64,000 bases of DNA, taken from the NCBI GenBank assembly GCA_030739735.1, contig JASLYQ010000007.1:38538-102537 (forward strand), in the 5' to 3' direction. How positions within the stretch are numbered: position 1 is the stretch's first letter; each line of letters starts with the position of its first letter. This DNA is from Alphaproteobacteria bacterium (GTDB taxonomy: Bacteria; Pseudomonadota; Alphaproteobacteria; UBA7887). A program made the position numbers and the translations under genes. Shown piece after piece: positions 27,204 to 35,632 of this stretch. The notes under the pieces were generated by a model. It saw nothing but the letters and a program-made list of their open reading frames with translations. It was not told the origin of the DNA and made no database searches.

Positions 27204-28202
27204 ATGCGAATTACCGTCAATGGCGAAGGTCGGGAACTGGAAACACCGCTTACGGTCAGCGGCCTGTTGGCCGAGCTTGGGCTGGATGCCGGCAAGATTG
27301 CCGTCGAGCGCAATCGTGAGCTGGTGCGGCGCTCGGTCTTCGATGACACTGTGCTTGACGACGGCGATGCGCTGGAGATCGTGCATTTCATAGGTGGCGG
27401 CTCCCCGGTGACCTCGACTGAGATGGGGGCGGACGACGACTCGTGGAGCGTCGCCACTCGACACATGCGTTCGCGCCTGATCGTGGGCACGGGAAAATAC
27501 AAGGATCTGGAAGAGACTGCGGCAGCTGTTGAGGCCTCGGGCGCGGAGATGGTCACGGTGGCAGTGCGCCGTGTCAATGTGACCGACCCAAATGCGCCGA
27601 TGCTGATGGATTACGTTGACCCCAAACGCTATATCTATCTGCCGAACACGGCCGGCTGCTTTTCTGCCGATGACGCTCTTCGCACCCTGCGACTGGCGCG
27701 CGAGGGCGGCGGCTGGGACCTAGTCAAGCTCGAGGTTCTCGGCGACCAGAAAACGCTTTATCCTAACATGCCAGAGACTCTGTCGGCGGCGGAGACGCTG
27801 ATAGGTGACGGCTTCAAGGTAATGGTCTATTGCAGCGATGACCCGATCATGGCCAAGCGGCTTGAGGAGATCGGCTGCGTCGCTATCATGCCGCTGGCGG
27901 CGCCGATCGGCTCCGGCCTTGGCATTCAGAACCCGGTCAACATCCGCATTATCATCGAGAATGCAGACGTGCCGGTTGTGGTCGATGCGGGTGTCGGTAC
28001 GGCGTCGGATGCGGCGGAAGCCATGGAACTCGGCTGCGAGGCGGTGTTGATGAACACGGCTATCGCGGGCGCTGACGATCCCATTCTCATGGCCCGCGCC
28101 ATGAAGGCCGGCGTCGAAGCCGGCCGCCTCGCCTACCGCGCAGGACGTATCGCGAAGAGGATGTACGCCGACCCGTCTTCGCCGCTAGCCGGGCTCGTCT
28201 AG
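27204..28202 (+). CDS. thiG: Fused sulfur carrier ThiS-thiazole synthase ThiG
   Basis: Residues 1-66 form a ubiquitin-like ThiS domain ([15 protein letters not shown]-like [25 protein letters not shown]). The glycine run GGG corresponds to the Gly-Gly at which free ThiS is adenylated and thiocarboxylated. After a short linker comes Thi[55 protein letters not shown] and [24 protein letters not shown]. Such fusions occur in other alphaproteobacteria, but how the buried ThiS tail receives sulfur is not obvious. The ATG at 27204 follows AAGAGGAG at good spacing. Confidence 0.95.
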   Translation: MRITVNGEGRELETPLTVSGLLAELGLDAGKIAVERNRELVRRSVFDDTVLDDGDALEIVHFIGGGSPVTSTEMGADDDSWSVATRHMRSRLIVGTGKYKDLEETAAAVEASGAEMVTVAVRRVNVTDPNAPMLMDYVDPKRYIYLPNTAGCFSADDALRTLRLAREGGGWDLVKLEVLGDQKTLYPNMPETLSAAETLIGDGFKVMVYCSDDPIMAKRLEEIGCVAIMPLAAPIGSGLGIQNPVNIRIIIENADVPVVVDAGVGTASDAAEAMELGCEAVLMNTAIAGADDPILMARAMKAGVEAGRLAYRAGRIAKRMYADPSSPLAGLV

Positions 28203-28735
28203 AGCCAAAAAAGGGAAGGTGAACGGGCTTCCCTTATTCATTAAATACTGTTCGCCCAGTAGGCCGGGATTGGGGGTGTCTGGCGCGCCGGTGCCGCCAA
28301 CTAGCTTGATCGGAAGCCACGAGAACAGGAACTCGTGCGCGCCGGCCTCTGACATGCAGTCGAGGTTCAGGTTCTCGAAGTTGTAGGAGCAACGGCGGAC
28401 GATCAGGTTGATGTGGCAATAGGCAAGGGACTCGAGCCCACTCTTGGCGAAGTCATAAGATTCCAACCCCGAGTGTCGGAGTCGACTATGGAGATCTTGC
28501 GCTTCACCAGGTAGTTGCACACTTCGGCCGAGATGCCAGGCTCGCCGGTGCCGAACTCGGCATTGTTGGCTGCGATCTCGGCAGCGCCCATGTTAACGGT
28601 ACGACTGTTCTTCCAGAGGCTGTCCCAGCTAGTGCAGAAAAACACCATATCGCCTTGGCCGGCGTTGTCCATGTCGCAGCCCTTCTCGAGCATAGCGACG
28701 CCCTTCAGCACGACGATATCAGCCATAATATCACG
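28203..28735 (-). pseudogene. Frameshifted, N-truncated cyclase-family (kynurenine formamidase-like) gene
   Basis: On the minus strand the first frame reads MADIVVLKGVAMLEKG, GQGDMVFFCTSWDSLW and GEPGISAEVCNYLVKRK, ending SIVDSD. At about 28,475 the frame changes and homology resumes with LESLAYCHINLIVR, YNFENLNLDC and HEFLFSWLPIKLVGGTGAP. This order matches the C-terminal two thirds of PF04199 cyclase-family hydrolases (GDMVLFHTGW, G-PGI, NFENL, PLR-KG-TGSP). The N-terminal third with the metal-binding HxGTHxD motif is missing and there is an internal loss near residue 19. It is a dead gene. Confidence 0.7.
28211..28238 (+). terminator. Probable terminator of thiSG
   Basis: An 8-bp stem AAGGGAAG/CTTCCCTT with a 9-base loop begins 9 bases after the thiSG stop and is followed by ATTCATT. 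The T-tract is weak, but the position directly behind the gene favours transcription termination. It overlaps the end of the degraded cyclase-family gene on the other strand. Confidence 0.5.
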
Positions 28736-28821
28736 GGTGAAGAATGAGCCAGTTTATTAGCGTTAGTCTTTCTATGACTAATCAATAGGTATATATTGAA
28801 ATGATGATGCTCTTGACCTTG

Positions 28822-28898
28822 TGCCGACTGCCGACTGCCGACTGCCGACTGCCGACTGCCGACTGCCGACTGCCGACTGCCGACTGCCGACTGCCGAC
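28822..28898. repeat. Heptanucleotide tandem repeat, 11 copies of TGCCGAC
   Basis: Eleven perfect head-to-tail copies of TGCCGAC occupy exactly 77 bases without a mismatch. The next bases, GGCGAAGGCC, continue into sequence that still resembles an adenylate cyclase on the minus strand. Heptamers are not a multiple of three, so each copy gained or lost shifts the frame, as in slipped-strand phase-variable tracts. In its present position the repeat sits in a pseudogene. Its perfection implies recent expansion. Confidence 0.97.
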
Positions 28899-29345
28899 GG
28901 CGAAGGCCGTGTCAGAGTTTTGCCGAACTTGCTGGTAACCGAGCTCTGATATCATCAGTCTGCCCGGTCAGGCGAGGTCTTCCAGGCACACGGCCATATT
29001 GACGCCGTCGCCATAGACCGCGCTGGCGGCATGCTCGTGTATGTTGCCGAGATTGACATCGACGAGAAAATGCATGTGGGGGGAGTTCGGCAATTCCACA
29101 TTGCGCCAGGCAAACGCTGTCTGAGCATAGGCTGCCGTCCGCGAGGTGCCACTGGCGTTACCGAAGACCCCAAGTACACTGTCGCCTGCCAAATCGGCGA
29201 CGTCTTCGCCGTTGCTCTCGATATGCCCGCGGAAGACGGCATGAAATTCAGTGATGGTTGCGATGGCCGCCGGCCCGTCGTTGGCCATGTGGCGTGTGTA
29301 ACTCGTGACATCCAACGCCAAAATGCTGGTCAGCGCCTGCTCCAC
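28899..29345 (-). pseudogene. Truncated class III adenylate cyclase catalytic domain
   Basis: The ATG at 29345 starts a 125-codon frame: SILALDVTSYTRHMAND, TEFHAVFRGHIESNG, DLAGDSVLGVFGN, HMHFLVDVNLGNIHEH and VYGDGVNMAVCLEDLA, then TGA. Beyond the stop the frame reads PGRLMISELGYQQVRQNSD and TAFAVGS. This corresponds to the PGGICIS-AYDQVRNK and LAFEDLGE parts of intact cyclases. The gene then runs into the TGCCGAC repeat. Metal-binding aspartates (LDV and AGDS regions) remain, but half of the domain and all C-terminal modules are gone. Confidence 0.75.
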
Positions 29346-29440
29346 CCGGTGGTTTTAGCCATCCGTTCCCCCGGGTGCGTGCTTGTTGCCCTGCAGCCTA
29401 CGTCGTCTCCGGAGGCTCCTCAAGTGCTGTCTGGCGGGCG

Positions 29441-30976
29441 CTATTCTTGCAGTCGGCCAGCGAAGATGCGGCGGGACTCGAGGATGTCTAGGGCGCAAGT
29501 GAGGGTCGGGTCTTCCGCATCCTCCAGCAGGTTTGGGCAGACCTCGGCCATGTTGCGCTGGACTACCGCCGCGGTCTCTACACCGCCCTCCAGGGCGTTC
29601 TCCAGGTCCGCCTCACGGCGACGCGCGTCGTCCCCACTTTCCGCGCGAATGTCGGGGCGGATGCCGGTGCGCTGGATCGAACGGCCGTCGGGCGTGTAAT
29701 AGCGCGCCGTGGTTAGACGCAGTGCTCCGCCACCGGAGACGGGAATGATGGTCTGCACGGATCCCTTTCCGAATGAGCGATTGCCCATAATCAAGGCGCG
29801 GTCGTGGTCTTGCAAGGCGCCGGCGACGATTTCCGAAGCTGATGCGGAGCCGCCGTTGATCAGCACCACCACGGGCTTACCCTCGCTAATATCACCGCGT
29901 TCGGCGGTAAAGCGCCGCACGCGGCTCACATCGCGGCTGCGCGTCGAGACGATCTCGCCTTCGCCGAGGAAGGCATCGGAGACGGCGAGCGCCTGGTCGA
30001 GCAGGCCGCCGGGATTGTTACGCAGGTCGAGCACTACGCCCAGCATGTCCTCGTTCAGCTCGTCCCTGAGGTCGTCCATGGCCTCGTAAAGGGCTTCTTC
30101 GGCGCGTTCGTTGAAAGTGGTGATGCGGACATAGCCCACATTGCCTTCAACGCGCGCCCGCACGGCCTGGATGCGCACGACGTCGCGGATGATGGTGACT
30201 TGAAAGGGCTCCTCCGAGGGCGGGCGGCGCATCTTCAGTACGACGCTTGAGCCGCGGCGCCCACGCATGCGCTTGACCGCCTCCGCCAATGTCAGGCCGA
30301 GCACGGGCTCGCCGTTGACATGGGTGATCAAGTCGCCTGTCTGCAGGCCGGCGCGGGCACCGGGCGTACCGTCGATGGGTGCGACCACCTTGACCAGGCC
30401 CTCTTCCATCGTCACCTCGATGCCGATACCGCCGAACTCGCCTCGGGTACGCACCTTCATTTCGCGGTAGAGGTCCGGCGGCATATAGTCCGAATGCGCA
30501 TCGAGCTCGTTGAGAAATCGGCCAAGGGCCGAGGCCATCAGTTTCGGGGCGCTCAAGGCGTCCTTCGGCACCGGCGCACGTTCCTCCGAGGGTTTTTCGG
30601 CTTTTATCTCGGCGATTTCTCGTGCCGTCTCGTCAAAGCTGTCCACAGCCAGGGCCACGATACGATCGGTCGGCACGGGATCGACATAGTCTTGGGCGGT
30701 GATGTCAAAAACCTCCGCGAACAGGTCGAGCTGGCGCAGGCGCTCTCCGGGCGAGGGGACGGGAACCACGTTTCTGTCGAATGCGGCGGAGATCTGTCCC
30801 AGCTGGGGCATGTTCTCAACGGCGTCCTCGAAGCTGGCGTGGCCGAGGTTAAAGGTGCGCGAACGCAGCGGCGAGGAATCGCAGCTTGTCACCAGCAGGA
30901 TCAAGAGCGCGGCGCTGCCGAGCCGCAATCCCAGGCGCCATTGTCTCTGACCGCCAGCCTCAGCACACGCCGTCAT
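29441..30976 (-). CDS. ctpA: S41 C-terminal processing protease, lipoprotein-type
   Basis: A 511-residue carboxy-terminal processing peptidase. A hydrophobic segment followed by LLVTSC suggests a lipobox and attachment to a membrane. A PDZ domain (about residues 155-250) contains GGIGIEVTMEEGLVKVVAP. The catalytic region has DLRNNPGGLL, the nucleophile Ser in NGGSASASEIVAGAL, and the general-base Lys in RSFGKGSVQTI. It probably trims periplasmic or envelope proteins. It is last in the minus-strand run M48-DsbA-S41, 25 bases after the DsbA-like gene. The tail after about residue 440 is helical and acidic. Confidence 0.94.
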   Translation of the reverse strand: MTACAEAGGQRQWRLGLRLGSAALLILLVTSCDSSPLRSRTFNLGHASFEDAVENMPQLGQISAAFDRNVVPVPSPGERLRQLDLFAEVFDITAQDYVDPVPTDRIVALAVDSFDETAREIAEIKAEKPSEERAPVPKDALSAPKLMASALGRFLNELDAHSDYMPPDLYREMKVRTRGEFGGIGIEVTMEEGLVKVVAPIDGTPGARAGLQTGDLITHVNGEPVLGLTLAEAVKRMRGRRGSSVVLKMRRPPSEEPFQVTIIRDVVRIQAVRARVEGNVGYVRITTFNERAEEALYEAMDDLRDELNEDMLGVVLDLRNNPGGLLDQALAVSDAFLGEGEIVSTRSRDVSRVRRFTAERGDISEGKPVVVLINGGSASASEIVAGALQDHDRALIMGNRSFGKGSVQTIIPVSGGGALRLTTARYYTPDGRSIQRTGIRPDIRAESGDDARRREADLENALEGGVETAAVVQRNMAEVCPNLLEDAEDPTLTCALDILESRRIFAGRLQE

Positions 30977-31001
30977 CGCATCCTCCGTCGCCGTAGGCTC
31001 T

Positions 31002-31760
31002 TTAGCCTGCGCGCGCTTCGGCTATCGCTTTGCGCATGGTAGCAGCGTCGATGGCGCCCCGAAAAATCTGGTCATCGACGATGAAAGTCGGCGTGCCGCC
31101 AATTCCGAGTGCGCCGGCGAGGGATTTATTGGTGTCGATCAAAGCCAGGATCTCAGGCGACTCCATGTCGGCCTTAAGTTGCTGAAGGTCGAGGCCGACC
31201 TCGCTGGCGATGTCGAAAATCTGCTTGTCGTCGAACTGCCCGCGCGACGCCATCATGGCGTAATGCAGATCGAGATAGCGTCCCTGACGTTGCGCCGCTA
31301 GCGCCGCCTGGGCGGCACGCACTGATTCCGGGCTAAGGATCGGCAGCTCTTTGAAGACGACACGGACGTCTGGGTCTTCGCGGATCAGATCCATGACCAT
31401 TTCAAGCGAGGTCTTGCAGTAGCCGCAGCGGTAGTCGAAAAACTCGACGATGGTCACTGAGCCCTCTGAATTTCCTGCCACGGGCGCGGCCGGATCGAAC
31501 TGAATTTCGCGCTTCAGGTCGCTGAGATTGGACTGTTGCTCGGCGGCGATGCGCGTTTCCTCGCGTTCCCGATACTGACGCACCGAATCGAGTATGTGCT
31601 CCGGATTCTCCTGGATATACCGCTCGATCAACGCTTCCACAGCGGCACGCTGGGTATCGCTCAGGGTCTCTTCTGCGGTCGCCGTGATCCCTGGAGCCAA
31701 CGCCACAAGCGTTGCCAGACAAGACGCAATCAGGCCGCGCCGTACCGAGAATTCGTTCAT
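31002..31760 (-). CDS. DsbA-family thiol oxidoreductase (exported)
   Basis: A 252-residue thioredoxin-fold protein with an N-terminal signal peptide (LIASCLATLVALAPGITATA). A helical stretch at about 35-85 precedes the fold, as in Com1/ScsC-like DsbA proteins. The redox motif is C112-G-Y-C115 in DYRCGYCKTSLEM. The cis-proline loop follows, in GGTPTFIVDDQIFRG. It should oxidise or isomerise disulfides in the periplasm. The M48 protease is encoded upstream and the S41 protease downstream, so the three genes form an envelope-quality-control group. Confidence 0.93.
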   Translation of the reverse strand: MNEFSVRRGLIASCLATLVALAPGITATAEETLSDTQRAAVEALIERYIQENPEHILDSVRQYREREETRIAAEQQSNLSDLKREIQFDPAAPVAGNSEGSVTIVEFFDYRCGYCKTSLEMVMDLIREDPDVRVVFKELPILSPESVRAAQAALAAQRQGRYLDLHYAMMASRGQFDDKQIFDIASEVGLDLQQLKADMESPEILALIDTNKSLAGALGIGGTPTFIVDDQIFRGAIDAATMRKAIAEARAG

Positions 31761-31875
31761 GTCTTGCCTCGTCGTGTTGGGATCAGGCCTTGTTCACAGT
31801 GGCTAAGATGGGCGGAAAACGGGCGGCGAACAAGCCGTTCCGCCATTTTTTTCGGTTGAGCACGGGAAAGTGAAG

Positions 31876-33279
31876 TTAGCGCCTTTGCAGGGTAATGAGT
31901 TGCACCGCCTCCTGATGAATGTCCTGCGCACGCAACCAGCCAGGCGAGCCTTCAGCGTATTTTCGCTCGGCCCGTCCGGCGTGCAAGCGTGCATCTTCGG
32001 CCTGGCCGACGAGCAGCGAATATTCACCCGCCGCCAGCGAGGCCGCGCCGGAATCCCCCTGCCGGTGATAGCCGATCGAGAGCAGGCGCCAAGTGGCGGG
32101 GTTCTCGCTGTCGATGCGCCTCGCGGTTTCGAGGGTCTCGATGGCTACGCCAAGGGCGTTTTCTACTCCGCTTTCGAGCTGTGCTTGGGCCAGACCAGTC
32201 AGCAGCAGGGGATCCTCAGGCCGCAAGGCCACGGCTGCGGTATAGGCCGGCACGGCGTCTGCCGCATGCCCGTTCTCATAAAGCATCTGCCCCTTGAGCT
32301 CGTGAAAATAGGGGTCCCGGGGCAACTCGGCGATCAGCGTATTGATCTCGCTTAAAGCGCGTGACAGGTCAGGCTGGCGGTAATAGGCGATGGCCCTGGC
32401 ATAGCGCGCGGGCAGGCTAGTATCGGTCTCTGGATAGAAGGTCCTTAAGACCTTCCGCGGCCGTTCGATGAAGGCGATCAGCTTGGAGCGCATGCGCTCG
32501 TGGCGCATCACATCGGCGGGGCTGTCGGTCTCGTTCGACCAGATCGAGTTCTGCACATGCTCGGCGATAAACTCGATGCGATCGCGGGTCAGCGGATGGC
32601 TGCGCACATAGGCGTCCTGGCGCGAGACAGCGAGCAGCTCCTGGTCGCCAAGCTTTTCGAGGAAGTCGAGCATGCCGCGCGAGGAGATGTGCTGGCGGTC
32701 GAGCAGGGTCACGGCCGACTGGTCGGCGGAGCGCTCCTGGGCCCGGCTATAGGCGAGAAACGTGCGCATCGCTGTGGTCTGCCCGCTGGCAGCCAGGGCG
32801 CCGCCGGCTGCGCCCGTATCAGCACCCGTTGCGGCGCCGACAGCCACTAGGCCTATCCCAAGGAGAGTGGCAAATAACCCCGTCGTCTGGGCATCACGCA
32901 TGGCATCGGCCGTGCGTGCCAGATGTCCGCCCGAGATATGACCGGTCTCGTGGGCAAGGACGCCGATAACCTGGCCGGGCGTGTCGGCGGCGACCAGCAG
33001 ACCGGTATTGATGAAGAGATTCTGGCCGCCAGCAACGAAAGCGTTAAGGGTGTCATCGTTGACGATCAGAATGCGTACAGCGCTGGGGTCAAGCCGTGAG
33101 GCGGTGAATAGTGGATCGGCCCAGGAGCGAATGGTATCTTCGATCTCGGAGTCGCGGATCAGGGGCAAGCCTTGTGCCCTCGCCTCGGCGGGAGCGAACT
33201 CCCACCATGTCAGGCTAGCGACGAGGAACAGCGGAAAAATGCGAGATGCCAAGGGCTTTCCTTCAGAAGCGACGCTCAA
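31876..33279 (-). CDS. Periplasmic M48 metalloprotease with TPR tail (BepA/YfgC-like)
   Basis: A 467-residue zinc protease with a signal peptide (FPLFLVASLTWWEFAPAEA). The zinc-binding HETGH motif is in VIGVLAHETGHISGGHLAR, and the third ligand region is ERSADQSAVTLL. Residues from about 290 carry TPR-like repeats (YHRQGDSGAASLAAGEY). This layout matches BepA, which assists assembly and degradation of outer-membrane proteins. It heads the minus-strand cluster with the DsbA-like and S41 genes and diverges from the gamma-glutamyltransferase-like gene. Confidence 0.93.
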   Translation of the reverse strand: MSVASEGKPLASRIFPLFLVASLTWWEFAPAEARAQGLPLIRDSEIEDTIRSWADPLFTASRLDPSAVRILIVNDDTLNAFVAGGQNLFINTGLLVAADTPGQVIGVLAHETGHISGGHLARTADAMRDAQTTGLFATLLGIGLVAVGAATGADTGAAGGALAASGQTTAMRTFLAYSRAQERSADQSAVTLLDRQHISSRGMLDFLEKLGDQELLAVSRQDAYVRSHPLTRDRIEFIAEHVQNSIWSNETDSPADVMRHERMRSKLIAFIERPRKVLRTFYPETDTSLPARYARAIAYYRQPDLSRALSEINTLIAELPRDPYFHELKGQMLYENGHAADAVPAYTAAVALRPEDPLLLTGLAQAQLESGVENALGVAIETLETARRIDSENPATWRLLSIGYHRQGDSGAASLAAGEYSLLVGQAEDARLHAGRAERKYAEGSPGWLRAQDIHQEAVQLITLQRR

Positions 33280-33310
33280 AACTAGTGCACGATCCCGTCA
33301 AAGAAAACTC

Positions 33311-34471
33311 TTGAATGGGACTATAGGTCGATTTCACTGGCCTGCCACGGTGCTTCTGATGATTTTGGTGGTGGCCGCCTGTGGTGGCTCGACCGATAAC
33401 GGTTTAGGCGGCTTTCAGGGCGTGGGGTCGGAGGGTCTCATCTCTGTCGTCGATGCCCGTGCGGCCTTCGCTGCCCGCGATATTTTGGCGCTGGACGGCA
33501 CCGCTGCTGATGCCGCTGTGGCCGCGGCTATGGTTCTAGCCGTGGTCGATCCGGCGGCGGCCGGACTCGGCGGTGGCGGTGCTTGCCTGGTGCACGATTC
33601 TTTCAACGAGGAGACACAATTACTCGATTTTCTGCCTGCCACGCCCGGGGGCGGGGCGGGGCGGGGCATCGCAATGGTGCCAGGGAGCGTGCGCGGGCTC
33701 TTCATGCTGTCGCACAAATATGGCCGACTGGAGTGGTGGCAGCTGATTGGTCCCGCGGCGCGCTTGGCACGCTTCGGCAGCTTGGTCGACGGCGGGCTCA
33801 CTGGTGATCTGGCGGCGGCGGCAGAGCGCTTGCGCGGCGATCGCTCGGCACGGGCGATATTTTTCGACAAGGGCGCGCCCCTGGCCACGGGCAGCGATAT
33901 CTCGCAGCTCGAGCTGTCGGCCACCATCGGCCGACTGGCTCGCAACGGCGCTGGGGATTTCTACGTGGGCGCCGTAGCGGGCGCCTTATCACGTGGGGCG
34001 GAGGCCATTGGCATGACACTCCAGCGGCGTGATCTTGCTGACTATCGATCGACCTGGCGCGCGGCGAAGAGCCGCCAGATACAGACCCTGACGGTCGAGT
34101 CCGCGGGCACCCTCGACCAGCCTGCAGCGCCGGCCAGTGTCGGTCTGACGGTGGCAGATCCCGAGGGGCTGTGGGTGGCCTGTGCCTTCGGCATGGGCAC
34201 GCCCTTTGGCAGTGGGCGCATGGCCGAGACCACGGGCGTATTCCTGGCTGAGCCCAGCGCCGATCCGTGGCTGGGTGCCGCTGGCCCTATGCTGATACGC
34301 AACGACGATATCGTCGTTGGCATAGCCGCGGGGGGCGCCAAGGCGGCTTTGCCCGGCATGCTGGCGGCGGCCACGGATGGCGGTGCGCCGCTCGGCTATG
34401 GTGCAGCCATCTTGTGCCCGACTGGCGCCTTTTCGATGGCAGCCTGTACGACTGCCGGAGCCGTCCGATGA
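33311..34471 (+). CDS. Divergent, shortened gamma-glutamyltransferase-like lipoprotein
   Basis: About 386 residues against 530-580 for standard GGT. LLMILVVAACGGS at the N-terminus looks like a lipobox. The large-subunit part is recognisable: ILALDGTAADAAVAAAMVLAVVDPAAAGLGGGG split over two blocks, then MVPGSVRGLFM. The region around the cleavage and nucleophile site reads PASVGLTVADPEGLW; aligned with TTHFSVVDxDG it places a serine (S276) where the catalytic threonine should be. The GSGR and PML segments follow. The start is unsure: TTG 33311 is taken, with GTG or ATG 33350-33359 as options. Function is uncertain. It overlaps the aminotransferase as ATGA. Confidence 0.65.
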   Translation: MNGTIGRFHWPATVLLMILVVAACGGSTDNGLGGFQGVGSEGLISVVDARAAFAARDILALDGTAADAAVAAAMVLAVVDPAAAGLGGGGACLVHDSFNEETQLLDFLPATPGGGAGRGIAMVPGSVRGLFMLSHKYGRLEWWQLIGPAARLARFGSLVDGGLTGDLAAAAERLRGDRSARAIFFDKGAPLATGSDISQLELSATIGRLARNGAGDFYVGAVAGALSRGAEAIGMTLQRRDLADYRSTWRAAKSRQIQTLTVESAGTLDQPAAPASVGLTVADPEGLWVACAFGMGTPFGSGRMAETTGVFLAEPSADPWLGAAGPMLIRNDDIVVGIAAGGAKAALPGMLAAATDGGAPLGYGAAILCPTGAFSMAACTTAGAVR

Positions 34472-35631
34472 CGGATTCGGGGACGCTATGGGCGCGCGCC
34501 GCGGATCGGGCTGGCATTGCGCCCTTCTACGCCATGGAAGTCCTGCGTGCCGCCAACCAGCGTGAGGCCGAGGGCGCGCATGTGTTGCACCTAGAGACCG
34601 GTGAGCCGAGCCGCGGCGCGCCGGAAATAGTGCTGGCAGCCGCACGACGCGCGCTCGACGAGGAGCGTATTGGCTATACCGAGGCGCTCGGCCTGCCGGC
34701 GCTCAGGGCGCGTATCGCGGCATTTTATGGCGAGCGCTATGGCTGCAAAGTGGCGCCTGACCAAGTGGTGACGACGGTTGGTGCCTCGGGCGCCTTCATC
34801 TTGGCCTTTCTCGCCGCTTTTGATGCTGGCCAGCGGGTCGCTTTGGCCGAGCCCTGCTATCCCGCCTATCGCAATATTCTCACCGCCCTCGGCATAGAGG
34901 TCGTGCCGCTTGCGAGTGATGCCGAGCATCGCTTTCAGCCTACCATCGAGTTGCTCGAAGCCGCCGGGCCTTTGCACGGGCTGGTAGTGGCAAGCCCGTC
35001 GAACCCCACCGGCACTATGCTGGCACCCGGCGAGTTGGCGACCATCGCCGCCTGGTGCGAGGGTACCGGTGTGCGCCTGATTTCGGATGAGATCTATCAC
35101 GGCATCACCTATGGCCGCGAGGCGGCCAGCGCGGTGACCTCGGCTGGGCATGCGGTGGTGGTGAACAGCTTCTCAAAATATTTTGCCATGACCGGCTGGC
35201 GGCTCGGCTGGATGGTGTTGCCCGAGGACCTGCTCAGTGCTGTTGACCGGCTGGCGCAGAACCTCTTCATCTCGCCCGCGGCTTTGCCACAATATGCGGG
35301 GTTAACGGCCTTCGACTGCTGCCAAGCGCTCGACGGCTATGTCGCAGAATATGCAGCCAATCGAGCGCTTCTGTTCGAGCGCCTCCCGGAAGCCGGCTTT
35401 GATCGCCTGGCGCCGGCCGACGGCGCTTTCTATATCTACGCTGATGTCTCGGGCTTCGGCGAGGATTCCCAGGTTTTCGCCGCGCGCATGCTGGAAGAGA
35501 TTGCCGTGGCGACGACACCCGGCATCGACTTCGATACACAGCACGGCGGCGACTGGTTGCGCTTCTCCTTTGCCGGCTCCCCGAACGATATTGCCGAGGC
35601 CGCAGAGCGCCTCGTGGCCTGGCGGCGGTAA
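34468..35631 (+). CDS. Class I/II pyridoxal-phosphate aminotransferase
   Basis: A 387-residue fold-type I aminotransferase. Segments are HLETGEPSRGAP, VGASGAFILAFLA, the SPSNPTGTMLA substrate/PLP loop, ISDEIYHGITYG, and the PLP-lysine K237 in VNSFSKYFAMTGWRLGW. An arginine near the end (WLRFSFAGS) binds substrate carboxylate. It resembles the aspartate/aromatic/alanine group, but the amino donor cannot be named. It is translationally coupled to the GGT-like gene (ATGA), so both may act on the same amino compound. It converges on rne, whose stop lies just 2 bases away. Confidence 0.92.
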   Translation: MTDSGTLWARAADRAGIAPFYAMEVLRAANQREAEGAHVLHLETGEPSRGAPEIVLAAARRALDEERIGYTEALGLPALRARIAAFYGERYGCKVAPDQVVTTVGASGAFILAFLAAFDAGQRVALAEPCYPAYRNILTALGIEVVPLASDAEHRFQPTIELLEAAGPLHGLVVASPSNPTGTMLAPGELATIAAWCEGTGVRLISDEIYHGITYGREAASAVTSAGHAVVVNSFSKYFAMTGWRLGWMVLPEDLLSAVDRLAQNLFISPAALPQYAGLTAFDCCQALDGYVAEYAANRALLFERLPEAGFDRLAPADGAFYIYADVSGFGEDSQVFAARMLEEIAVATTPGIDFDTQHGGDWLRFSFAGSPNDIAEAAERLVAWRR

Positions 35632-35632
35632 C

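Noticed and set aside
28822..28898. Tandem repeat considered as a CRISPR array
   Set aside because: Units are seven bases long with no spacers and no cas genes nearby.
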